Source: Lates calcarifer (Eukaryota > Chordata > Actinopteri > Centropomidae). Taken from it: DNA of 64,000 nucleotides. Location of the stretch: the NCBI RefSeq assembly GCF_001640805.2, contig NC_066849.1:22135336-22199335 (forward strand), read 5' to 3'. The notes below the pieces were generated by a model, which made no database searches, was not told the DNA's origin, and saw only the letters and a program-made list of their open reading frames with translations. Positions 1 to 8,898 of the stretch are shown here, piece by piece. Positions within the stretch are counted from its first letter, which is position 1. Every line of letters starts with the position of its first letter. Both the position numbers and the translations under genes were made by a program.

Positions 1-103
1 ATTATTACAAGCCTCCAGTGATGGGGAGCGGAGCAGTTTACTGGTCTGCTGTCTCAGTGGATAAATCAAAGATGAACAAACGGTCTGCTAAACGCAGTGC
101 CAG

Positions 104-631
104 TTAAACTGTGGTGTATCGAGCAGGACCAGGACAGGAGCGGAAGGGAGAGGGTCCACTGGGGAACTCAAACAGAAAGACAGGGTTATGAGAGGGTGAG
201 GTCTCCATCAGGGCCTGTCGTTTCTTGCGGTCCCGCCTCTGGTAGCGGAAGTTAAAGGGCGGACGCAGCGCCACGGGGCCTCCGATCTCCTCAGAGGACG
301 AATCAAATGGCCCAGTAGCTGGTGGCTGTTGTTGCTGGTTGACTAGCACTTCAGCTGATTCACTGGAGGAGGAGCTGAGGGGGGTAGAGGGGTTAACTGC
401 AACTGAGGGGTCAAAAGGCACAGGGTGAATGGGTGTGGGGTCAAAGGGCACAGGGTGAATGGGTGTGGGGTCAAATGGTGCTGGTTGAACAGCAGGGGGC
501 AATGTTGGGTCAGAAGGAACAGGCTGTGGATCATTTCCTGGGTCATCAATCGGAGGAGGGAAGGTCAGGCTCGCGGGGTCTTGAGGGAGGTCGTGACCCT
601 GCGGCTGTAGTGGTCTGAGGATGTCCACATT
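104..631 (-). CDS. ahsg: Fetuin exon 7: proline-rich tail, cleavage site and C-terminal chain
   Basis: Residues 262-436; TAA at 104-106. The tail is proline/aspartate rich with an exact decapeptide repeat (PFDPTPIHPV twice). Serine-acid clusters (S350, S353, S373 and S374 in S-x-E) resemble FAM20C phosphorylation sites. The basic run RRDRKKR (393-399) gives a furin-type RKKR site; cleavage there would leave a 37-residue chain containing C427 and ending SCPGPARYTTV. Human AHSG has a comparable layout (A chain, connecting peptide, short B chain). The 3' UTR runs off the left edge; no poly(A) signal is visible in the remaining 103 bases. Confidence 0.94.
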   Translation of the reverse strand, partial: NVDILRPLQPQGHDLPQDPASLTFPPPIDDPGNDPQPVPSDPTLPPAVQPAPFDPTPIHPVPFDPTPIHPVPFDPSVAVNPSTPLSSSSSESAEVLVNQQQQPPATGPFDSSSEEIGGPVALRPPFNFRYQRRDRKKRQALMETSPSHNPVFLFEFPSGPSPFRSCPGPARYTTV

Positions 632-3600
632 CTGCAGACAAACAGACAACATCACACCAAACTGACATGTTGCAGCCTCACTCCACTGACTGTAAAAAGA
701 GTTTCAGTCATGCAATATTACATTACATACCACAACTCCAGAGAGAAACGAGACGACAACATAATTACAGCACGGAGCCGTACAATTTTAAATCTCACAC
801 ATACGTTTTAACACACACAAGCACAACACACATTCGGAGACACAAGCACTGCACGTAAGATACGACAGAATAATTATATGGCCAGTGGCATCCATTCAGA
901 AAGTTAAATTATCATTTTAAAGGTTGCTTTAGTAAGATCTGAATCAAAACACAGCATAAAACGATCATCAAATCTGGGTCACACAGCAGCTTATTATATT
1001 CCCAGCTCACAGTCCCACAGTGTGACAGGACTGACACTTCCTGTCATGTTTTACTGAAGTATTTGCACTTTACTCACTTTGTGACTTATGTCTTTTAATT
1101 CTTCTCTTTCTTGGGTTTTTTTCTGCTGTGAGTATTAAACCTCTCTGCTGCTGTATTGAGGTATTTAATGTGCTGTCATGTCATTTCACTGAGGAGAATG
1201 GAATAAAAACATATTTTTTAGTCTGTGAGGTCAAACTTCACATGCATACTGCAGTTGAAAGCATCCTCAAAAATCTGATTTATTTTTCATGTTTGTCAAG
1301 AAAAAACAAGAAAGCTTTGAAAATAGTAGAACTATTCAAGGTGCATGTAAATAAGCTGGAGTTTTATTGTTTATGTTATGTTTTCTTCCTTCCATCTTTT
1401 GTTAGGACATATCAGTGATCTATATTTGTTGTTGTTTTTTGGCTCATTTACCAAATGACTGCTGCCACTTTGGGTTATTTGACTCATATAAAGATGGTAA
1501 ATATTTATTAAGTGCTTCCTGTACCTGAACTTTGAACATCTCACAGGACACCTGCACATCAGGCTGGTCGTTCATGTCTCCATACACAGATCCTGTACAG
1601 AAACCTGCAGTCTGAGAGGAGACAAGGCATTTTATTACACCACTGAGTAACTGAAAAAAAAAAGATAGAGTAGGACAGGTGAAAAATAGAAATTAGAAAT
1701 TAAAAAGAAGGAGAAGGAGAAGACCTGTCAGCTTTTCTTAATGAAAGAATCAATTACTGCAGCCTTTTAGTGATGACAGTTTTAAAAGTAGAAATTAATC
1801 TGTCATGTCATTAAGTAGCACTTCCAGGAACTGCTGCAGTGATGGTAAACAAGACTCTGGCAGATCTCTAATGTTTGTTTTTGAGTTTTTAGAACAACAT
1901 TTATTAGTGTCATAATAGTAGTGTCAGACTGTCATCACAGAAATCCATTTTTTAAATAAATGGAGCACCTTTAGACAGTGTAGCTCTATGATATCGCTGA
2001 TTTGAGCCTTTTTGTCTTTTTGTTTTTCTATCATGTCCATCTATCCTGGACGGAAATCAAAACTGAAACTGAAAATTACAGGCTAAAATATCTTGTCAGT
2101 ATTTAGATTTTGGCCTATTTTTGCTTCCATAACATGACTTCTTTCAGACCAGCGCAAAGAAAGTGTCCAAATCACGCATTTAGGTTTTTTACTTTGTCTA
2201 TTTGCCTCTGTAGATTTCAATTACAATACATCTCTTCAATGGCCATTTTCCTAAAATAAGTGTTTTTCTCATATCCTATTCACCTGTAGTGTCTTGCTTT
2301 AACCTATATCAACCATTTAATGACCTATTGTTTTATCAGAAAAATACATTGTATCAAAGATGCAATGATAATTTTGATTATAGTCACCTCTGTGTCAGAG
2401 CTGAGTGTCAGTCGCTGGCAGGTGCCTCTTTCTGTCACTCCCTCTGGACACTGTTGGACTGTGTACTCCACAAAACTGGCTTTCACCGGCACATCCTGCA
2501 ATATGGAAATAATATGGTGAGAAAAGGGCAAACTGCACAAATAAAAACATAAAAACACTCATATGCTGGCAGATACAGACGTGGTATGGTTCTGTGCTGT
2601 AATGTAATGGCTATCAGCTTGGTTTTAGAGCACAAGAGATGATACCTAAGCTGGACTATCTAATGCAAAGAGGAGCAATACACTGAGCTTGAGTCCCCAA
2701 GCGAACGATTCAGTTTCTCATTTGCTCCCTGAACAAAAGCCTGGCCAGACAGTAAGGTCTAAAACGCCTTCAGTAATCCTTTGCAACCTTGCCAGGCTCT
2801 TGCATCATTATGGTTATTGTGGAGCAGTAATGGTTCTCATCTGGCACACAGAAGCTCAAAGGTGCAGTGTACCGTCTGCTCATGTACACCCAGAGATTAT
2901 TCTTAAGTGTAATTTTCCAATAAACACAACATTCAACACATTGTTGTGTAATGAAATCAGCCCAGGAGCTTTGTCTCTCCCAATAAACTTAATGACTGTG
3001 TGTCTCTTCGTACCTGCGCTGCAGCTCTGGCGATCCTCTTCACCCCAAGTCCTGCATCGAGCTTCGACTGCCTCTTATAGGCTGTTAGAGTGACCTGAGC
3101 GGCGCTCACAGCCTGTGGGCTGTCCTCGGGAAGCAGGAGGGGGCAGGTTGGGCAGGTCTTCTGGAGCTTCTCTGGGGGGTCTGCAGGAACCAGACAATAA
3201 TATGGTTAAAGAGAAATTTGCAAATAAATAAAAGCAATAATTTGTAATATTAAGTGAAGCTGAATCAGAAATAAAACATGTTTTGGCACATCTCTTGTTA
3301 ATGGTTTGATAAAGCTCCTCAGGTGTTTATATTTGTTCCGGCAGATAAACTTTTCCCAAGATTGTGTAAGTGTAATTGTGTAAGTGTGCACAGATCATGC
3401 TTGACTGATCGTTGGTTCAAGATTCGTTAAGAAAAACAAACAAACAAATATATTTTTTGGAGTTTGAGCACAGTGAGAATAACTTAAAACACCTGTGTAG
3501 ATTGTGTAGATGTTCAGCGATCTAAGGAATGAATATGTAAAGCTCAGTTTGGGATTAGAGTGAAACCAATAGACATTTTCATGGACGACATTTTGATTTG

Positions 3601-6076
3601 CAATAGCGGGCAACACACAGGTGTGACTAATTACATTAATTATGGCTCAGTTCCATTTAGGTATTCCGGTAAGTCATTATTAATGCCATTAGTTACACCT
3701 GCGTGAGACAAATTACAACGTCTACAGTGAGAAATTTCGGCTCTACAATAAATTTTCTTTTCTTTTTCCTTTCCTTTTCTTTGAGACTCATAAACTGAAC
3801 AACTGTACTACCACAAATATTTGTAGTTTAGTGTTTTCTTCCCCTTATATTTTCCACCTTGTTGACAAATTTAAACCTGCACCAGCAGTTGCAAGAGCCA
3901 CAAGGTACTACAGTTATTGATTAAGATATAGAATTGTACAGTATTCCTCGTAACACCATATGGCACAATCTATAAACTTTGGTCTCTTGATAGTATCATG
4001 TTGTAAAATTTTACTTGATTCAATCACAAGGGGATTCGTGTGCATGCCAGCGTTTCCGCTCTGTATACAACGGCCATCTGCCGTATCAAACTGATGTATG
4101 AACTGTGTGACACTGGTAATATAACTGTGTGTTGATGTTACCTGGCACCAGAGCGCAGTCGTAGCTGTACAGGTAGGAGTAGCCCTCTGGTGTGTGGAGG
4201 ATGGTGGTGTTGCAGTTGCCAGAGATTTGCTGAAAATAACAGTCATTGTCACAATCACAGGCACCATGAGTAAAAAGATTTGACAACGTATGATATAACT
4301 GAAGCAGTAAAATTCCAAGAAACAAAATGACTTTAAGTGTGTGTATGTGTGTGGTCTTGAACTTTTATTTATGTGAAGACCAGAGTGTTTAGTTGGAAAG
4401 TGATTTGTCCTCCTTCTTCAAATGTTAGATTTTAGGTTTCAGGTTAAAATTAGATTTTAGGTTGGGACTACACTGCAACTTATATAGTATGATGATTGTA
4501 TTATTTGTTAGTATCAAATGAAATACAGACTACTGACTGTTTTCCAATAAGATAAGAAAATAAGCTTTATTTTCTTAAACTGCATCTTGTGTTATATCAG
4601 TGAGGGTCAACACAAGTATAGGACAAATGCAAACATATGTATATGTGTGTGTGTGTGTGTCCTACAGTCTCCATGAATGGTCTGACGTCACAACGTTTCC
4701 ATGGCTTTGGGCTAAGTGTGTGACACTTGGTCTCAAGGACATCCAGGTCCAGGTAGTACACATTGCCTGCTGGGCCCTGATATGCACAATGCAAACACAA
4801 GTAAGAGAGAGAGAGAAAGAGGAGGTACAAACAATGCTGTGTAGTTACATTTTCTGGCGCTAACATAACAAAATAGAAGTGCCGCATGAATGCTAGTGTA
4901 TATCAGAGGCTCAGATTTGAGAGAAGTCCTCTGTCAAGTACCTTCATTTGTTCAGATAAGGAACCATTTATGTGGCGCTCTGTGTAATTCCCTATAACAC
5001 TTTGTTCTATATTGATTTGGGCTGTAGTGCTGAAAACAAATGTTAACACTTTGACCAGGTGTAATGGCAGCCTTTTCAGGTCATGAAGTTGAACCGATCC
5101 TCTTAAAACCTGATCTATCCCACAGTCGGGCTACAATAGCCTTCAGCTGCTGACAGCATGAAGTTCATAAAGCCTGTTTGTCCCAGCGGTCCTGTACTGA
5201 AATGACCTGGACTTTATTAACAGTCTCTTCAGTCCTAAAGGCCTTTTTTTCATGAGGCGTGAAAGAGGATGGCTTCTCATTTCATGACTTAAAATTATGT
5301 ACTTCAATTTCAACGTTACATTTATTATAAGCGACATGCACTGATGGTGGTCACTCACAGCAAAATGCAGACAACAAATATTTATAGTTGTTTTTGGGCT
5401 TTAGTGGTTGCACCCTAATGTAACTGCTGCTATTTTTCATGCCTTTGATGTAGTCCAGTGGTTCCCAAATTGAGGTTTGGGGACTCCAGTAAGTCCTTGA
5501 GAGGCAGAGATTAATTTTATCATCATTTCCCACAAGGGAGAGTCAGCGCTTTGTGACAATGTAAGAGGATGGTTTCTGATTAGACCTTTGACTGTGCACA
5601 GTCATTTTTACCAACAAAACATAAATCTTATCAGATGGACCCCACTGACATGAAGATTGGCCACGGCTGGTTAAACCTATCAGTGTGTGACCCTTTTTCA
5701 TCACAGGGATGTTTGGGTATTTCAGCAACAACACAAGGGAAAATAACCTTTCCACACCACTTCCTTTGTTAAACATGTACATATCACCCGCTGACAGAAA
5801 AAGTACAACATCCCCAGGCAGTTTTTCCCACTGAGCATTTGTCTCTGTACTGACCTGAGCTTGCAGGTAGACATTTGCAATGCGGTTCAGGGCAAACTTA
5901 TAGCCGTCCTCGCGATCTTCATTGATGTAAGAGACAGCCAGACGAGACAGCTTCTCCACTGCCTTGTCGTTACAGGGAACGGGAGCGAGTTCAATGGGCG
6001 CCAGTGCAACACCCTCACCAAGCACGATGGATAGCAGGGGTAATAGCAGCACTAATGTGCAGATGGACTTGGCCAT
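104..6076 (-). CDS. ahsg: Fetuin-family plasma glycoprotein, alpha-2-HS-glycoprotein-like (complete, 7 exons)
   Basis: Complete gene read as join of 5855-6076, 4666-4776, 4142-4229, 3014-3180, 2388-2495, 1525-1611 and 104-631 on the minus strand; all junctions are GT-AG, phases match, and the product is 436 residues. Order: signal peptide (about 1-20), cystatin-like domain 1 (about 30-141), cystatin-like domain 2 (about 142-261), proline-rich tail (262-436). There are 12 cysteines, the fetuin-A number, with one N-terminal (C35) and one C-terminal (C427) that would form the chain-linking disulphide. Family knowledge: fetuins are liver-secreted serum proteins that bind calcium phosphate; fetuin-B inhibits astacin proteases. 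AHSG is favoured over FETUB by the pattern LETxCHxLxPxPxxRCxVR, the CPLLxP linker, and an RKKR site (396-399) preceding a 37-residue C-terminal chain. The CPGPAR motif near the end recalls fetuin-B, so the paralogue name is less certain (about 0.65) than the family. Confidence 0.93.
408..478 (-). repeat. In-frame 30-bp coding tandem repeat in fetuin exon 7
   Basis: Two near-identical 30-bp units (408-437 and 438-467) plus a partial third (468-478). Being a multiple of three, the array adds ten residues (PFDPTPIHPV) per unit, so copy number can vary without frameshift. Confidence 0.9.
1525..1611 (-). CDS. ahsg: Fetuin exon 6: end of cystatin domain 2
   Basis: Residues 233-261: TAGFCTGSVYGDMNDQ then VSCEMFKVQ. 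The FC...SC pair matches the last disulphide of the second cystatin domain in fetuins. Acceptor CCTCTCAG was chosen over a nearby TGCAG because it keeps the alanine-glycine-phenylalanine-cysteine block in frame; donor GTTCAG|GTACAG, phase 0. Confidence 0.92.
2388..2495 (-). CDS. ahsg: Fetuin exon 5: cystatin domain 2
   Basis: Residues 197-232, starting DVPVKASFVEYTVQQC, which aligns with the (Y/F)VEFTV strand of human AHSG. Two cysteines. Acceptor ATTGCAG, donor ACAGAG|GTGACT, phase 0. Confidence 0.95.
3014..3180 (-). CDS. ahsg: Fetuin exon 4: inter-domain linker and start of cystatin domain 2
   Basis: Residues 141-196. It begins with DPPEKLQKTC and holds the linker motif C150-P-T-C153-P, followed by LLLPED, the position of the CPDCP 'trunk' in fetuin-B and of CQDCP in fetuin-A. 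Acceptor CCTGCAG, donor GCGCAG|GTACGA, phase 0. Confidence 0.95.
4142..4229 (-). CDS. ahsg: Fetuin exon 3: cystatin domain 1, C-terminal part
   Basis: Residues 112-140 plus one base of codon 141. It carries GNC and DC cysteines and an N-glycosylation sequon N-T-T at residue 118. Acceptor TTTTCAG, donor CCAG|GTAACA, phase 1. Confidence 0.94.
4666..4776 (-). CDS. ahsg: Fetuin exon 2: cystatin domain 1
   Basis: Residues 75-111, phase 0 at both ends. It contains the fetuin signature DVLETKCH followed by KRCDVR, giving two of the conserved cysteines. The acceptor is TATCAG, the donor ACT|GTAGGA. A GT/CA repeat follows immediately inside the intron. Confidence 0.95.
5855..6076 (-). CDS. ahsg: Fetuin exon 1: signal peptide and start of cystatin domain 1
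   Basis: Residues 1-74. The ATG at 6074-6076 sits in a near-ideal Kozak context (gccaccATGG on the minus strand), which decides the start. Residues 1-20 form a hydrophobic leader (MAKSICTLVLLLPLLSIVLG); cleavage is likely just before EGVALAP. C35 is the N-terminal cysteine. The exon ends after VYLQAQ at a CAG|GTCAGT donor, phase 0. Open reading frame continues into the intron for about 100 codons, but that part is not conserved and is not coding. Confidence 0.95.
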
Positions 6077-7198
6077 GGTGGCAGCGTTTCAGGCATCAAC
6101 TAAAAAGACAGAGCCGGTTTAAAGTCAAGTTTGTTCTCTTGTGTTTGCGCTCGGTGGAGGCAGTGACTTTTGGAATCAAAACAGGACAGAGATGTTGAAA
6201 TGAAGCCAAGGACAAAGTTTATTTAATGGCAGAGAGCTGATATTTGTGAATGAATGTCCCAGTGGTTTGTTCAAACAGGAGAGCACTCATTCACAGACAA
6301 ACAGAATGAATGTCAGAATTTTAATTCATAATACTCCTGTGTTTATATGCGTGCATTAATAACATTCAAAGCTGTTTAATTTGTTTTAATCCTGACTTGA
6401 TGTATATTGTGATGTATATTGTGTATTTATGAACATGAAATTAGTGCAACAGTTCCCCCAATGTATTATAACTAACACCAAAGAATAATAGGTCATTAAC
6501 TATGGTTGTAATTGCAGCATGTCACCACTAGGGGTCACTGTGATTCTAAAGTGCTGTACTGAGGGGAGTTCTGGTGAAGCTGTTTGTCCATCAGACAGAA
6601 CTGGGTTAATGACTTACTGATATCAACAGAATTAATTACTTTCAGCATTAAACTTACTGTTGTCTCAGGACCCTGTAACTCTGATATTTGTGTTTTCTGC
6701 CTTAATTTTACAGAAAGAAAACCTCAGTGGCCCTTAATCTCTCTTAATTTACTTTATCATGGTAAATAGGCAATGGTAATTATTCCATATCAGTGTGTTT
6801 CAGTGTTTGCAAAAAACAATTTAAAAGCATTTCTTACAAATGGGAAATATAGTACATATAGTTGTTTTTATTTCAAAGCAGTTAACAGTGTAACTGGGCT
6901 TGACTGTGTGTTATGGGTGGGGTTCACACTTTAGGAGCAGTCAGATTGGTTCCATTGTTCACGACACCATCGATTAATGTCTGTGACTGCAGTTGAGCAC
7001 AGACTGGGACACAAAGAAGTGCACATACACTCACTCTATCTCTGTCTATGTAACACAAACACACATTTGATTTATCTGAGTTTATACAGAGATTTCTTTC
7101 AGTCTGAAACATAACACACAAGTGATTCAAAAAAAGAAATAAAATGTGTATTTTTAAAGCAATAGCGTACAACCCTCTGGTGAAGAGTTGATGAGAAG
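6077..7198. other. Fetuin 5' flank, no further gene seen
   Basis: AT-rich sequence with the probable proximal promoter of the fetuin gene near 6.1-6.3 kb. No exon-like block is visible further upstream. Confidence 0.5.
6217..6226 (-). promoter_or_regulatory. Possible TATA-like element upstream of fetuin
   Basis: Minus-strand TTAAATAAAC lies about 140 bases upstream of the start codon, so initiation near 6190 would give a 5' UTR of about 115 bases. Motif-level inference only; an unseen 5' non-coding exon cannot be excluded. Confidence 0.3.
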
Positions 7199-7710
7199 AT
7201 TAATACCACTGCCACTACCATCTGTCTGTGAAATCTGGAGCTGGGAGACAGTTAGCTTAGTTTAGCATAAAGACTGGGAACAGGGGAAAGCAGCTAGCCA
7301 GGCTCTGACTCTCTGAAGCTCACTTGTGTTTTATCCCATTTGTTTAATCCATTCAAAAACCAAAGTGTAAAAACAGCAACTCTCTTTCTTACAGGGGGAT
7401 TATGTGTCAGACAATTTGTTGGCTGGGAGCATAAACTTCAGAGTCTCCGCTGGCAACGGTGACACATAATCCCCCTGTAAAATGGCGAACTGTCATTTTT
7501 CCACTTTGCTTTTGCATGGATTAAACAAAAGAGATATTACCTGTTAATTGATGGGCTTTAGAGGTGGTGTTAGGAGGATTTTGTTGCCTTTTCTTACCTT
7601 TGGACAGAGCCAGGCTAGCTGTTTCCCCTGGTTTCCAGTCTTTGTGCTAAGCTAAGCTAACTGACTGATGGCTATAGCTTTGTATTTACAGACATGAGAG
7701 TGGTATTAAT
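7199..7710. mobile_element. Palindromic fold-back element (about 510 bp)
   Basis: The left arm (from attaataccact at 7199) is the imperfect reverse complement of the right arm (ending agtggtattaat at 7710). Matching blocks include gttagctta/taagctaac, the 'aaagactgg..acaggggaaa' block, and the gtttaatcca block. The innermost 21 bp (7389-7409 and 7460-7480) match perfectly around a 50-base centre. I recall this palindrome as a high-copy repeat in percomorph genomes. No coding capacity; non-autonomous DNA element of uncertain superfamily. Confidence 0.8.
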
Positions 7711-8783
7711 TAATTAATGGTTTTATTTCTATATTTGCACATTAATAAATACAAGTATTATGAAAATATATATGTTCACGAGGACACATATATATAAAGT
7801 AGGAACCTTAAAGCTTTTACAAAGGTCTCTCCAAAAAACACAAGATAAAGGGACAGTTAGATACTCTACAGTCTACTACTACTACCACCAGTGCTTAAGA
7901 AAAGCACAATATTTAAGTTTAATATCCACAAAACAGCACCTCTATCTATGTACAGAAATATTTAGATATATTTAAATGGAAAATTTAACCACATTACTGG
8001 AATATAAAGATGATGATGTTCTGTCTACGAGTATATGAATGAATGATTGCTGAAATAAAACTGTGATAATGAGAGTAATAATGGAAATGTGGAGCTGCTG
8101 CTGTTCCCAGCTGCCATTCAATCTTGAGATTTACTCTAAACCATTAGAGTCCATAATTATCAGTTAAGAAACAGTTTGTTTATATGTTTGATGTGGGTGA
8201 TTTGTTCACTTCTGGGGTTGTTGTTTGGTTGAAAGTGTCTACCTTGAGTGGTTAAAATATTTAACATCAAATTCAAGTGTAGTGGGTTCTTTTCACGAGC
8301 ATCTGTCCAGGGATAATCATTTAATCCATTTCAAATATTCACTGAACCAGGTTCAGCTCTCAACAGAGGCTGGAGGAGAGAGAGAGAGAGACTCACTCAG
8401 CAGAACAAATTCTGCTAATATCAGAAGAAAAAAAAGAGCAGCCTCAGTGTTGTGTGTGTTATTGTGTGACTGTGTGAATTTGTGCATGTGTGTGTTTTCA
8501 TACAAGAGAATGTGCGCTGGTGTTTGTCTGTGCGCACATTTGACCGTGCAGAGCCATGCATGCATGCGTCAGTGTTACCGGCAGCCAGTTGTGTTGCAGC
8601 AGAAAGCAGAAAGAGTCTGTGGGGGAGAGATAAGAACGGCGAGCCTGCTCCAAGGACTCGCTCCACCAGCACATCGCCAGACCCAAGTTAGACAAACCTC
8701 CTTTGATGTGAGCACAGAGTAATCTCCCCTTCTGCTCGCTGCGGAGAGATGCCACAATGTAGTGATGCCCAGGCCCAGATAGG
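7711..8783. other. Intergenic, no established feature
   Basis: Mostly AT-rich; GT-rich at 8440-8530. GC content rises from about 8590 towards the candidate exon at 8784. Long frames on both strands over 8225-8818 are overlapping and low in complexity, so none is called as a gene. Confidence 0.5.
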
Positions 8784-8840
8784 ATGGGGCTGCTGCCACT
8801 GGGGCTCCTGCTGTTCACTTTGTACAGTGATGAGCCTGGG
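8784..8840 (+). CDS. Candidate first coding exon with signal-peptide-like sequence (unconfirmed)
   Basis: ATG at 8784 opens 19 codons reading MGLLPLGLLLFTLYSDEPG, a leucine-rich leader, followed directly by a consensus donor GTAAGA at 8841 (phase 0). The preceding 200 bases are more GC-rich than the surroundings, as for a 5' UTR. The start context is poor (taggATGG) and upstream ATGs exist. I found no downstream plus-strand exon to pair it with. It may be a real first exon of an unseen gene or chance. Confidence 0.22.
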
Positions 8841-8843
8841 GTA

Positions 8844-8898
8844 AGAGAAGAGAAGAGAAGAGAAGAGAAGAGAAGAGAAGAGAAGAGAAGAGAAGAGA
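8844..8898. repeat. Pentanucleotide AGAAG microsatellite
   Basis: About ten copies of AGAAG, starting within the candidate donor site at 8841 and decaying into AGAGG/AGATG to about 8912. Confidence 0.95.

Larger units (their letters stand above)
632..5854 (-). other. Introns 1-6 of the fetuin gene
   Basis: Six introns: 4777-5854, 4230-4665, 3181-4141, 2496-3013, 1612-2387 and 632-1524. They are AT-rich with no recognised element; a short GT tract lies at about 4643-4660. No internal exon was missed, since flanking phases already join. Confidence 0.8.

Noticed and set aside
5543..5854. Extension of the fetuin exon 1 frame for about 100 more codons
   Set aside because: The extension has no similarity to fetuins, while splicing at 5855 joins exactly to the conserved exon 2.
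8225..8818. Overlapping long frames on both strands
   Set aside because: Cysteine/histidine-rich readings come from GT-rich sequence; several strands and frames are open at once, so length is uninformative.
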